Source of the DNA: Bacteroidota bacterium
Lineage (GTDB): Bacteria > Bacteroidota > Bacteroidia > Flavobacteriales > Flavobacteriaceae
DNA: 64,000 nt
Direction of reading: 5' to 3'
Assembly (NCBI GenBank): GCA_023386585.1
Contig: JAEWJM010000029.1
Location: forward strand, 1 to 64,000
Each line of letters starts with the position of its first letter. The first letter of the stretch is position 1. Positions 9,802-17,888 of the stretch are shown piece after piece. The notes below the pieces were generated by a model. That model saw only the letters and a program-made list of their open reading frames with translations, did not search any database and was not told the DNA's origin. The position numbers and the translations under genes were made by a program.

Positions 9802-10698
9802 ATGAAAAAGTATTTGCAAATCCTTCTTTTTTCGGCTGGAATGCCTGCTTTTGCGCAATCGATTACTTTCGCCGACACCAATTTTAAAAACCTACTGGTG
9901 AATACGATTTGCGTTAGTACAACCACCGATTTCTCCGTTCCAAGCGATGCCGACTTTAACGACAACGGAGAGATTGAATATGACGAGGCGGCTGCTGTTA
10001 AAATGTTGGTGTTCGATTCAGCTGCAATTGCCGACATGGACGGAATCCAGTATTTTTCCAATCTCGTGACCCTTTCCTGCTCGAATAGTCAGATCGAAAA
10101 CTTACCGGTAATGGGCCTGGAGTTTCTCGATAACATTGCCTGCAACGGAAATTTGTTCTCCAGCCTTTCACTCTGCGGAACGGCGGCCCGCGTAATCAAC
10201 ACATCCGACTGCCCGAACCTGACTTATCTGTCGATCAAAAACAATGTTATCTCGCCGCAAAACCTCGGAAGACAAAGTACGCACAATCCTGGAATTCCAC
10301 CGCCGCTTCCATCGGTATGGTTCTATAATTGTCCGCTACTTTCGACAGTTTGTTACGATCCGGGTGAAGAACCAGCGCTTAGTTATGCGAATGATCTGAC
10401 CGGAGTCACATTGGTGACCGACTGCAATGCCAACTGCGCTTTGACGACAAACGAAAACCGTTTAGTAGATATTCTGATCGTGCCCAATCCCGCAAAGAAT
10501 GCGATTACTGTTCAAACTGCCGACAATTCGCGTATATCGGCAATCACGATCTTCGACCTAATGGGCAGAGCAATTAGATCGGTTTCAGGAATAGCGCCTT
10601 TACAAACGGTGGACGTTTCAGGGCTCCAGTCAGGTACCTATTTTGTTACTGTCAGCAGTGATTTCGGGCAGCAGACCAAGAAACTCGTCAAGATGTAA
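9802..10698 (+). CDS. Secreted LRR protein with T9SS sorting domain, short paralogue 3
   Basis: 298 residues from the ATG at 9802, two bases after the previous stop; the in-frame TTG at 9796 is not needed. It keeps the N-terminal module (signal peptide, ITFADTNFKNLLVNTICV, an EF-hand-like loop DFNDNGEIEYDE, short LRR stretch) and a YPNP-like sorting domain (ILIVPNPAKNAIT...GTYFVTVSSDFGQQTKKLVKM). It lacks the beta-sandwich and SxDPNDK domains of the other two. It is last in a three-gene operon, and a convergent permease gene ends 9 bp later. Confidence 0.8.
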   Translation: MKKYLQILLFSAGMPAFAQSITFADTNFKNLLVNTICVSTTTDFSVPSDADFNDNGEIEYDEAAAVKMLVFDSAAIADMDGIQYFSNLVTLSCSNSQIENLPVMGLEFLDNIACNGNLFSSLSLCGTAARVINTSDCPNLTYLSIKNNVISPQNLGRQSTHNPGIPPPLPSVWFYNCPLLSTVCYDPGEEPALSYANDLTGVTLVTDCNANCALTTNENRLVDILIVPNPAKNAITVQTADNSRISAITIFDLMGRAIRSVSGIAPLQTVDVSGLQSGTYFVTVSSDFGQQTKKLVKM

Positions 10699-10706
10699 GT
10701 CCACGA

Positions 10707-12380
10707 TTATTGCTGTGCGAGCCTGCTTTTGCGATATCCATAGCAGAAATAGAAAACGAGGCCAACTACCAGCCACATCCCGAACCATTTCCAGTTCGAA
10801 GCAGCCATTCCGGTGAGCAGATAACAGCATGAAATAAGTCCCAGAAGCGGTATCAGCGAAAGGTGTTTGATAAACGCTACAACCGACATGATCAGGCAAA
10901 GTAAAATAAACAACGCGAGCGGGATGCTTGTCGCGCAGTTTCCGTCTGAAAAATCACAGGCAGAAGAATAAAATTCAGGGTAGAACAAATACAATACAGT
11001 TCCGCTAACGATCACAAGCAAAGGAAAAATAAACCTTGAGTTGATGTACGGAATCCGGAACTTGCCATTGGTTTTGCGTTCGGCGAGCTCTTCTTCGCTC
11101 TGTGGGGACAGCATCAGAACACCACCGCAGACGAGGACAAACGCGAACAAAGTTCCAATACTTGTAAAGTCGAGTACGAAGTTCTCATCGGTAAAGAATA
11201 TGGGAATTCCGACCACCAATCCGGTGACAATCGTAGCAAATCCCGGAGTTTTGAATTTCGGATGGATCGACGAAAATTTCTTTGGCATCAATCCATCGCG
11301 GCTCATCGTCATCCAGATACGCGGTTGGCCCATCTGGAACACGAGTAATACGCTGGTCATTGCGATTACTGCTGCAACCGATACGATAAACAGCATCCAT
11401 TTTACTTCCTTCAATGCGAAAATTTCAGCCAACGGATCGCTTACCCCCAAAGCTTTATACGACACCATTCCGGTGAGAACCAACGCCAGTATGATGTACA
11501 CAACAGTACAAATCACCAATGAATAAATCATTCCTTTCGGAAGATCGCGCTGCGGATTTTTACTTTCTTCGGCAAGCGTTGAAACCGCGTCAAACCCGAT
11601 GTATGCGAAAAAAACTGCCGAAACACCGCCCATAACTCCGCTAAATCCATTAGGCATGAACGGCGTCCAGTTGGTTATATCGACATAAAACGCCCCAACG
11701 ATTATTACGAGAACGATAATTGCCAGTTTAATCACAACCATTGCGTTACTGAAGTTTCGCGACTCCTTGGTTCCGCGATAAACGAGATAAGTGATCAGCA
11801 CGTTAATCACCACAGCCGGAAGGTCAAAAATAATTCTGAGTCCGCCCAAAACAGGCGAATTTTGCCACGCATTGAATCCTTCGCCAGGTTTGTTGGCCAA
11901 GTACGCATCATGCGCCGATTGGTAATTTATCGTCAGCCAGTCCGGAAGATGTATGTGAAAACTTTCGAGAAGGTTTGTAAAATAACCGCTCCAGGAAAAG
12001 GCGATGTAAATGTTTCCGATCGAATATTCCATGATGAGCGCCCAGCCGATGATCCAGGCGAAGAGTTCACCGAAAGAAACGTAGGCATACGTATATGCGC
12101 TGCCAGAAACGGGAACGCGTGATGCAAATTCGGCATAGCACATAGCAGTGAAACCGCAGGCGATTGCACAAATGATATAAAGCAGGATTACTCCGGGTCC
12201 GCCCGAAAAGCAGGCGTTTCCGATGGCACTGAACGTACCGCCGCCGATGATTGCCGCAATTCCGAAAAATGTCAGGTCGCGAACCGACAACACTTTATGA
12301 AGGTCCGTATGTTCGCCATCACCGCCCTGCCTGATTACAACAGAAGTCGATTTCTTGCGGAATAAATCTGAAAATGCCAT
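10707..12380 (-). CDS. APC-superfamily amino acid permease
   Basis: 557 residues from MAFSDLFRKK; the longer frame (MSPPKQFY) begins inside a TATATTTG promoter box, so the shorter start is chosen. Twelve or more membrane segments are visible. The helix-1 motif FFGIAAIIGGGTFSAIG matches the APC substrate-binding break, and FFAYIGFDAVSTLAEES matches cationic amino acid transporter (CAT/YfnA-like) members. It probably imports amino acids by proton coupling across the inner membrane. Substrate is not predictable. Convergent with the LRR operon. Confidence 0.85.
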   Translation of the reverse strand: MAFSDLFRKKSTSVVIRQGGDGEHTDLHKVLSVRDLTFFGIAAIIGGGTFSAIGNACFSGGPGVILLYIICAIACGFTAMCYAEFASRVPVSGSAYTYAYVSFGELFAWIIGWALIMEYSIGNIYIAFSWSGYFTNLLESFHIHLPDWLTINYQSAHDAYLANKPGEGFNAWQNSPVLGGLRIIFDLPAVVINVLITYLVYRGTKESRNFSNAMVVIKLAIIVLVIIVGAFYVDITNWTPFMPNGFSGVMGGVSAVFFAYIGFDAVSTLAEESKNPQRDLPKGMIYSLVICTVVYIILALVLTGMVSYKALGVSDPLAEIFALKEVKWMLFIVSVAAVIAMTSVLLVFQMGQPRIWMTMSRDGLMPKKFSSIHPKFKTPGFATIVTGLVVGIPIFFTDENFVLDFTSIGTLFAFVLVCGGVLMLSPQSEEELAERKTNGKFRIPYINSRFIFPLLVIVSGTVLYLFYPEFYSSACDFSDGNCATSIPLALFILLCLIMSVVAFIKHLSLIPLLGLISCCYLLTGMAASNWKWFGMWLVVGLVFYFCYGYRKSRLAQQ

Positions 12381-12401
12381 ATAAAATTGTTTCGGTGGCG
12401 A

Positions 12402-12409
12402 CAAATATA
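12402..12409 (-). promoter_or_regulatory. -7 promoter box for the amino acid permease
   Basis: TATATTTG on the minus strand fits TAnnTTTG and lies 22 bases upstream of the chosen ATG at 12380. It overlaps the longer candidate start, which argues against that start. Confidence 0.5.
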
Positions 12410-12503
12410 TAAATTGGGATTCATTTAACAGGTAATAGCCAACTTTTATGCGGAAATAGGCAGATGCAATACAGCGAACGGCAAACTCCCGGAATTATAG
12501 CTT

Positions 12504-12511
12504 TACCTTTG
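12504..12511 (+). promoter_or_regulatory. -7 promoter box for the peroxiredoxin operon
   Basis: TACCTTTG fits TAnnTTTG and lies 24 bases before the peroxiredoxin ATG. Confidence 0.55.
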
Positions 12512-12535
12512 CATCACTAATTAAAACAAACTACT

Positions 12536-13171
12536 ATGTCATTAGTCGGAAAAAAATTCCCAAGCATTGCAGTTGACGCCATTTCGGAAATGGGCGACAA
12601 CCTTAAAATAAACGTTTTTGAAGAGGCAGTCCAAAACAACAAAAAAGTGTTGCTTTTCTGGTATCCGAAAGATTTTACTTTCGTCTGCCCTACCGAATTG
12701 CACGCTTTCCAGGCTGCGCTTCCGGAATTTGAAAAAAGAAATACAATCGTTATCGGCGCGTCGTGCGACACAAATGAAGTTCACTTTGCCTGGCTGAACA
12801 CACCAAAAGATAACGGCGGAATTGAAGGCGTGTCTTACCCTATACTCGCTGATACCAATCGCAACTTGTCAAATGTCCTTGGTATTCTTGACATCGAATC
12901 GACAGGTTACAGCGAAGAAACCGATTCGGTCATTATCGAAGGTTCGAATGTGACTTACCGCGCGACGTACCTGGTTGATGAAACCGGTAAAATCTTCCAC
13001 GAAAGTGTCAACGATATGCCGCTTGGACGCAACGTGAATGAGTACCTTCGTTTGATTGATGCTTACGCCCACGTTCAGGAAAAAGGAGAAGTTTGCCCTG
13101 CCAACTGGGAAAAAGGCAAAGAAGCAATGGCAGCTACGCGTGAAGGAGTTGCATCATATTTAAGTCACTAA
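12536..13171 (+). CDS. AhpC/TSA-family 2-Cys peroxiredoxin
   Basis: 211 residues, AhpC-like. The peroxidatic cysteine lies in FTFVCPTELHAF near residue 50, and the resolving cysteine is in the C-terminal segment EKGEVCPANWEKG. It reduces hydrogen peroxide and alkyl hydroperoxides in the cytoplasm. The gene for a WCGNC thioredoxin starts 2 bp later and probably encodes its reductant, since no ahpF is adjacent. First gene of a small redox operon ending at the hairpin near 13765. Confidence 0.93.
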   Translation: MSLVGKKFPSIAVDAISEMGDNLKINVFEEAVQNNKKVLLFWYPKDFTFVCPTELHAFQAALPEFEKRNTIVIGASCDTNEVHFAWLNTPKDNGGIEGVSYPILADTNRNLSNVLGILDIESTGYSEETDSVIIEGSNVTYRATYLVDETGKIFHESVNDMPLGRNVNEYLRLIDAYAHVQEKGEVCPANWEKGKEAMAATREGVASYLSH

Positions 13172-13173
13172 TC

Positions 13174-13488
13174 ATGCTGATCGAGCTAAACGAAGACAAG
13201 CTGTCTGAAGTGATCGCGTCGCATGACAAGGTCGTGGTGCAATATTCGGCATCGTGGTGCGGTAACTGCCGTATAATGAAGCCGAAGTTCAAGAAACTTG
13301 CGGGTGAAAATGACGACATCGCCTTTGTTTTGGTCGATGCCGAAAAATCGCCCGAATCGCGAAAGCTCGCGAATGTGAACAATCTTCCGACTTTTGCCGC
13401 TTTTCAAAACGGAAAGCTGGTCAATCAAACGCAAACGAATAAAGCGGAAGTGTTAAGTGAACTTGTAAATGAAATATCCTCCAACTGA
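13174..13488 (+). CDS. Thioredoxin family protein
   Basis: 104 residues with one thioredoxin fold. The active site is WCGNC (in SASWCGNCRIMKPKF) rather than the standard WCGPC, and the cis-proline loop is NNLPTFAAF. The change of Pro to Asn in the CxxC loop should alter the redox potential. Being sandwiched between a peroxiredoxin and a small DUF6952-like gene suggests it recycles the peroxiredoxin. Its stop overlaps the next start (TGATG). Confidence 0.9.
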   Translation: MLIELNEDKLSEVIASHDKVVVQYSASWCGNCRIMKPKFKKLAGENDDIAFVLVDAEKSPESRKLANVNNLPTFAAFQNGKLVNQTQTNKAEVLSELVNEISSN

Positions 13489-13745
13489 TGAAACTGCCAA
13501 TCATAAAACACCTCACCGAATTCATCGAGGCCAATGACCAAGATTATGTCATCGAAGCGATTGATGTGCTCGAAGCGCTTACCGAAGTGTCGTCGCTTAA
13601 GGATGAGGAACTTGATGTAATCGGAGAATTGATTTCCAATATGTACGGTGCGCTTGAAGTCGACAAGGCCATTAAGGCCGGAACACCAAAGAAAGAAGCC
13701 TTGAACGGATTCATGCAGCGGGTTTTGGGTGCGATTGATAACTAA
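13488..13745 (+). CDS. Small conserved protein, DUF6952-like
   Basis: 85 residues, acidic and helical, no cysteine, no signal. The sequence (IKHLTEFIEANDQDYVIEAIDVLEALTEV ... DEELDVIGELISNMYGALEV) matches my memory of a flavobacterial family regularly found directly after a peroxiredoxin and thioredoxin pair. The start overlaps the thioredoxin stop, so expression is coupled. Function is unknown; an accessory role in peroxide defence is inferred from position alone. Confidence 0.75.
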   Translation: MKLPIIKHLTEFIEANDQDYVIEAIDVLEALTEVSSLKDEELDVIGELISNMYGALEVDKAIKAGTPKKEALNGFMQRVLGAIDN

Positions 13746-13764
13746 TCAGAAACGGACTAACTAT

Positions 13765-13792
13765 AAGGGTGGCTTTTGCCGCCCTTTTTTAT
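13765..13792 (+). terminator. Intrinsic terminator after the peroxiredoxin operon
   Basis: A 9-bp stem (AAGGGTGGC with GCCGCCCTT, one G-U pair) closed by a TTTT loop and followed by a T run. Confidence 0.8.
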
Positions 13793-13800
13793 TACTTTTG
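13793..13800 (+). promoter_or_regulatory. -7 promoter box for tpx
   Basis: TACTTTTG directly follows the preceding terminator and lies 20 bases before the tpx ATG at 13821. Terminator and promoter are thus packed within 40 bp. Confidence 0.5.
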
Positions 13801-13820
13801 GAACATCTAAAATTTTAACA

Positions 13821-14321
13821 ATGTCCGATATTACTCTGCACGGCCAAGCAATCAAAACAGTTGGTGAACTGCCATCCGTTGGTTCAGTTGCACCCAATTT
13901 TGAACTGGTAAAAGACGATCTTTCAATGGCACGCCTTGCCGATTATCGCGGATCCAATGTCGTCCTTAACATCTTTCCAAGCATCGACACCAGCACTTGC
14001 GCCACCTCGGTACGGAAGTTTAACGAACTTGCCTCAGGACTTGAAAACACAAAGGTGCTTTGCATTTCGCGCGACCTTCCTTTTGCACAAAAACGGTTTT
14101 GCGGTGCCGAAGGGTTGAACAATGTCGAAACGCTCAGTGATTTCCGCGAGGGTAATTTCGGAAAGGACTACGGAGTTGCAATGGTCGATGGGAAATTGGC
14201 TTTTCTGCACGCACGCGCCATAGTAGTTTTGGATAAGGATGCAAAAGTCATTTACACCGAACTTGTTCCGGACATTGGCAATGAACCCAACTATGAAAAG
14301 GCTTTGGCCGCTTTAAAATAA
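13821..14321 (+). CDS. tpx: Thiol peroxidase Tpx
   Basis: 166 residues from the ATG at 13821, the usual length of Tpx (atypical 2-Cys peroxiredoxin). The peroxidatic cysteine lies in PSIDTSTCATSVRKFN near residue 60, and the resolving cysteine in KRFCGAEGLNNV near residue 94. It reduces lipid and other organic hydroperoxides using thioredoxin. It follows the peroxiredoxin/thioredoxin operon but has its own promoter, and its stop is 1 bp from the dgkA start. Confidence 0.93.
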   Translation: MSDITLHGQAIKTVGELPSVGSVAPNFELVKDDLSMARLADYRGSNVVLNIFPSIDTSTCATSVRKFNELASGLENTKVLCISRDLPFAQKRFCGAEGLNNVETLSDFREGNFGKDYGVAMVDGKLAFLHARAIVVLDKDAKVIYTELVPDIGNEPNYEKALAALK

Positions 14322-14322
14322 A

Positions 14323-14697
14323 ATGGATTTCGAAAAAGATAATGCTTTCTTCACTGGAAGGATGAAGAGCATGAAATATGCGGCGATCGGCGCCTGGAAA
14401 TTGATTACAACTGAACACAGCATAATGGCCCAGCTCTTTTTCGCGCTGGTACTTGTAGCTGCCGGATTTTACTATAACATCACTCGTACCGAATGGATGT
14501 TCCAGATCCTTGCAACCGGACTCGTGCTTGCGGTTGAGGGACTGAATACGGCTCTTGAAAAGATTTGCGATTTCGTTCATCCTGGCTTTGACACCCGCAT
14601 CGGATTTATCAAAGACATTTCCGCTGGCGCCGTCATGTTCGCTGCTATAGCGGCGATCGCAACAGGATTGCTAATTTACGTTCCTAAATTTTTATAA
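14323..14697 (+). CDS. dgkA: Diacylglycerol kinase family protein (DgkA-like)
   Basis: 124 residues. Three hydrophobic helices and the conserved block VLAVEGLNTALEKICDFV match prokaryotic diacylglycerol/undecaprenol kinases (the family ExxNTAxE motif), followed by IKDISAGAVMFAAIAA. It would phosphorylate diacylglycerol or undecaprenol in the inner membrane. The start lies 1 bp after tpx. Which lipid is used cannot be told from sequence. Confidence 0.87.
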   Translation: MDFEKDNAFFTGRMKSMKYAAIGAWKLITTEHSIMAQLFFALVLVAAGFYYNITRTEWMFQILATGLVLAVEGLNTALEKICDFVHPGFDTRIGFIKDISAGAVMFAAIAAIATGLLIYVPKFL

Positions 14698-14747
14698 ACC
14701 GAAATGGTTTATTTACCTATTTTTACAGCAATTATCTCAGGAAGTTA

Positions 14748-17204
14748 ATGGCAAAACAAGCAAAGAAAGACACTGCCGGAACCAAGGCTGCGACCGCTTC
14801 GGGCGTTAAAAAAGGCCTGAAAGTCACCAGGCAGCAAAAAGTAGTTGTCGGCGCATTGCTAGTACTGTTTTCAATCTCGTTGCTCCTCGCCTTCATTTCC
14901 TTTTACATTTATGGTCAGGAAGACCAAAGCACGCTTTCTGCTTTTACCGATCGTACCGAAGTCACAAAAAATTGGCTTGGTAAATTCGGTGCGGCGCTTG
15001 CCGATTTCTTTGTCTATCGCGGCTTCGGCGCCGCATCCTTTCTCTTTGTAAAATTATTTTTTCTTACCGGCGCATTTCTCGTGCTCGACATCCCGCTTCG
15101 CAAGCTAAAAAGCATTTGGTTCTGGGATCTTTTCGTGATGATCATTATCTCGGTGCTGTTTGGCTTCTTCGCCACTTCACTGCCCGAACTTGGCGGAACG
15201 ATCGGTTACGAAATGAATCTTTTTTCACAGGATTATCTCGGCAAAACCGGAACTTTGCTAGTGTTGGTTTTTGGAATCATCATCTATCTCATATTTAAAA
15301 TTAAGGTCTCACCCGATGCGATAAAATCTTTTTTCGAACGCAAGGAAAACCCTGAGGAAACGCCCGCCCACATGGCTCCTTCAAATGACTTGTCAACCGC
15401 ATATAATCTTGAGGAATTTGCGGTAAATGATCACGATGAAAACAATGAAGAGGAAATTCCTGAACCGGTATTGCGCCCTGCCCCGCAGTTCGAAATCAAT
15501 CGCGATGCACTGAAACCTACGATTTCCAATCCGTCCGAAATTATTTTGGATACACCACAGAAAATTACGCCGGTTTCGGCTCCCGTGCCTGAAATTATCC
15601 ACACGAGTGATGAGGCATTCGTAATTGAAAAAGCTCCCGAAGAAGATGTGATCGAGGAAAACCTGGCTTCGAGGCTTGTGGCGGATTTTGGATTGTTCGA
15701 CCCGACGCTTGAATTGTCGCACTACAAATTTCCTACGCTTGACTTACTAAAGGAATATTCAACGGGCGGAATTACAATCAATCAGGAAGAACTTGAGGAA
15801 AATAAAAACAGAATTGTCGAAACGCTACGCAATTACAAAATTGAGATCGCACAGATCAAGGCGACTGTCGGTCCGTCGGTAACCTTATATGAAATCGTTC
15901 CTGAGGCCGGAATCAGGATTTCGAAGATCAAGAGTTTGGAAGACGATATTGCACTTTCGCTGTCTGCTTTGGGAATCCGTATCATTGCACCAATTCCGGG
16001 GAAAGGTACAATCGGAATCGAAGTTCCGAACAAAAATCCGACGATGGTCTCGATGAAAAGCGTTATCGGATCGGCAAAATTCCAGGAAGCCGAAATGGAA
16101 CTTCCAATCGCGCTTGGAAAGACAATATCAAACGAAACATTTGTCGTCGACCTTGCGAAGATGCCGCACCTTTTGATGGCCGGGGCAACCGGTCAGGGAA
16201 AATCGGTTGGGTTAAATGCAGTGCTGACTTCACTACTGTATAAAAAACATCCTGCAGAAGTCAAATTTGTTTTGGTCGACCCGAAAAAGGTCGAGCTTAC
16301 GCTGTTTAACAAAATTGAACGGCATTATCTTGCGAAATTGCCCGATGTTGAAGATGCGATCATTACCGACAATACGAAAGTTATCAATACATTGAATTCG
16401 CTTTGCCTCGAAATGGATTCACGGTATTCGCTTTTGAAAGAGGCTATGGTGCGCAATATCAAGGAATACAACGAAAAATTCCGCGCCCGTAAATTAAATC
16501 CGGAAGCAGGGCACCGTTTCCTGCCGTACATTGTTTTGGTTGTGGATGAGTTTGCCGATTTAATCATGACCGCCGGAAAAGAGGTTGAAACGCCGATCGC
16601 AAGGCTGGCCCAATTGGCGCGCGCAATCGGAATTCACTTGATAATCGCGACGCAGCGGCCTTCAGTAAATGTAATTACCGGTATCATCAAAGCCAACTTT
16701 CCGGCCAGGATCGCGTTTCGGGTTACTTCCAAAATCGATTCCCGGACCATTCTCGATACACAGGGCGCCGATCAGCTGATTGGCCGAGGCGATTTGCTTT
16801 ACACCAACGGAAATGATATTGTTCGTGTACAATGCGCATTCGTCGACACGCCGGAAGTCGAAAAAATTACCGAGTACATCGGTTCACAAAAAGCATATCC
16901 GCAAGCCTATCTCCTGCCTGAGTTCGTTGGCGAGGAAGGTGGCATTAATCTTGATATGGACATTTCGGAGAGGGATTCACTTTTCCGTGAAGCAGCAGAA
17001 GTCATCGTTTCAGCACAACAAGGCTCCGCATCCTTACTTCAGCGCAAGCTGAAACTCGGATACAACAGGGCCGGAAGGCTGATCGACCAGCTTGAAGCGG
17101 CAGGAATCGTCGGACCATTCGAAGGCAGCAAAGCCCGCTCGGTCAACATTCCGGATCTGTCCTCTCTCGATCAATTTTTCAATAATGAACAAAATGATGA
17201 TTAA
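14748..17204 (+). CDS. ftsK: DNA translocase FtsK
   Basis: 818 residues. A basic N-terminus is followed by four membrane helices (residues about 30-190), an acidic linker, and the C-terminal motor with Walker A AGATGQGKSVGLN near residue 478 and Walker B IVLVVDEFADLIM. The C-terminal gamma winged helix ends in RKLKLGYNRAGRLIDQLEAAGIVGP. It pumps chromosomal DNA through the septum and activates dimer resolution at dif. It heads the ftsK-lolA-lptF/G-ribB block, which I recall as conserved in flavobacteria. Confidence 0.95.
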   Translation: MAKQAKKDTAGTKAATASGVKKGLKVTRQQKVVVGALLVLFSISLLLAFISFYIYGQEDQSTLSAFTDRTEVTKNWLGKFGAALADFFVYRGFGAASFLFVKLFFLTGAFLVLDIPLRKLKSIWFWDLFVMIIISVLFGFFATSLPELGGTIGYEMNLFSQDYLGKTGTLLVLVFGIIIYLIFKIKVSPDAIKSFFERKENPEETPAHMAPSNDLSTAYNLEEFAVNDHDENNEEEIPEPVLRPAPQFEINRDALKPTISNPSEIILDTPQKITPVSAPVPEIIHTSDEAFVIEKAPEEDVIEENLASRLVADFGLFDPTLELSHYKFPTLDLLKEYSTGGITINQEELEENKNRIVETLRNYKIEIAQIKATVGPSVTLYEIVPEAGIRISKIKSLEDDIALSLSALGIRIIAPIPGKGTIGIEVPNKNPTMVSMKSVIGSAKFQEAEMELPIALGKTISNETFVVDLAKMPHLLMAGATGQGKSVGLNAVLTSLLYKKHPAEVKFVLVDPKKVELTLFNKIERHYLAKLPDVEDAIITDNTKVINTLNSLCLEMDSRYSLLKEAMVRNIKEYNEKFRARKLNPEAGHRFLPYIVLVVDEFADLIMTAGKEVETPIARLAQLARAIGIHLIIATQRPSVNVITGIIKANFPARIAFRVTSKIDSRTILDTQGADQLIGRGDLLYTNGNDIVRVQCAFVDTPEVEKITEYIGSQKAYPQAYLLPEFVGEEGGINLDMDISERDSLFREAAEVIVSAQQGSASLLQRKLKLGYNRAGRLIDQLEAAGIVGPFEGSKARSVNIPDLSSLDQFFNNEQNDD

Positions 17205-17205
17205 A

Positions 17206-17883
17206 ATGAAATCGGAAAATAACGCAATCAACCCCTTGAACCTACTGAAAAAAATTACATTCCTGTTGCTCATTACCTTTAGCGTCGCTTCGCAGGCACA
17301 GGATAAAAAAGCCAAAAATCTTCTCGACCAGGTAACCGCAAAAATCCGCAGTTACGACAATATCACAATCGATTTTAAATACGCACTCAATAATTCCCGA
17401 GAGAACATCAACCAGGAAAGCAAAGGAAATGTTACGCTCAAAGACAATATGTATGTCCTTAACTTCATGGGCGTAACCAAAATTTTTGACGGAAAGAAAA
17501 CTTATACGATCAATCCGGAAGACGAAGAAGTAACGATTTCCAAGTTCAACGAAAAAGACGAAGCTGCCATCACACCAAACAAGATGCTGACGTTTTTCAA
17601 TTCGGGTTATAAATACACCTGGGATATACTGCAGAACGTAAAAGGCCGCAAAATCCAATACATCAAATTGATTCCGACAAGCGCAAAAGATCAGCGAAAA
17701 GAAATTCTTTTAGGCATCGACATCCAAACAAAAAACATCTACAATCTGATTGAAACCGGCAAGAACGGCACGCGGACAACGCTCACTGTTAATTCTTTTA
17801 AAACCAATCAGCCGTTATCCAAAAATCAATTTACCTTTGCCGAGAGCAAATATCCTAACTATTACGTCAACAAAATAGATTAA
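17206..17883 (+). CDS. lolA: LolA-family outer membrane lipoprotein carrier
   Basis: 225 residues from the ATG at 17206, two bases after the ftsK stop; in-frame ATGs at 17185 and 17197 overlap ftsK and are also possible. It has a signal peptide (LKKITFLLLITFSVASQA) followed by one LolA/LolB half-barrel (ITIDFKYALNNS, YVLNFMGVTKIFDGKKTYTI). Family members carry lipoproteins across the periplasm. Position between ftsK and an LptF/G permease supports an envelope-assembly role. Confidence 0.85.
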   Translation: MKSENNAINPLNLLKKITFLLLITFSVASQAQDKKAKNLLDQVTAKIRSYDNITIDFKYALNNSRENINQESKGNVTLKDNMYVLNFMGVTKIFDGKKTYTINPEDEEVTISKFNEKDEAAITPNKMLTFFNSGYKYTWDILQNVKGRKIQYIKLIPTSAKDQRKEILLGIDIQTKNIYNLIETGKNGTRTTLTVNSFKTNQPLSKNQFTFAESKYPNYYVNKID

Positions 17884-17888
17884 GGCGG

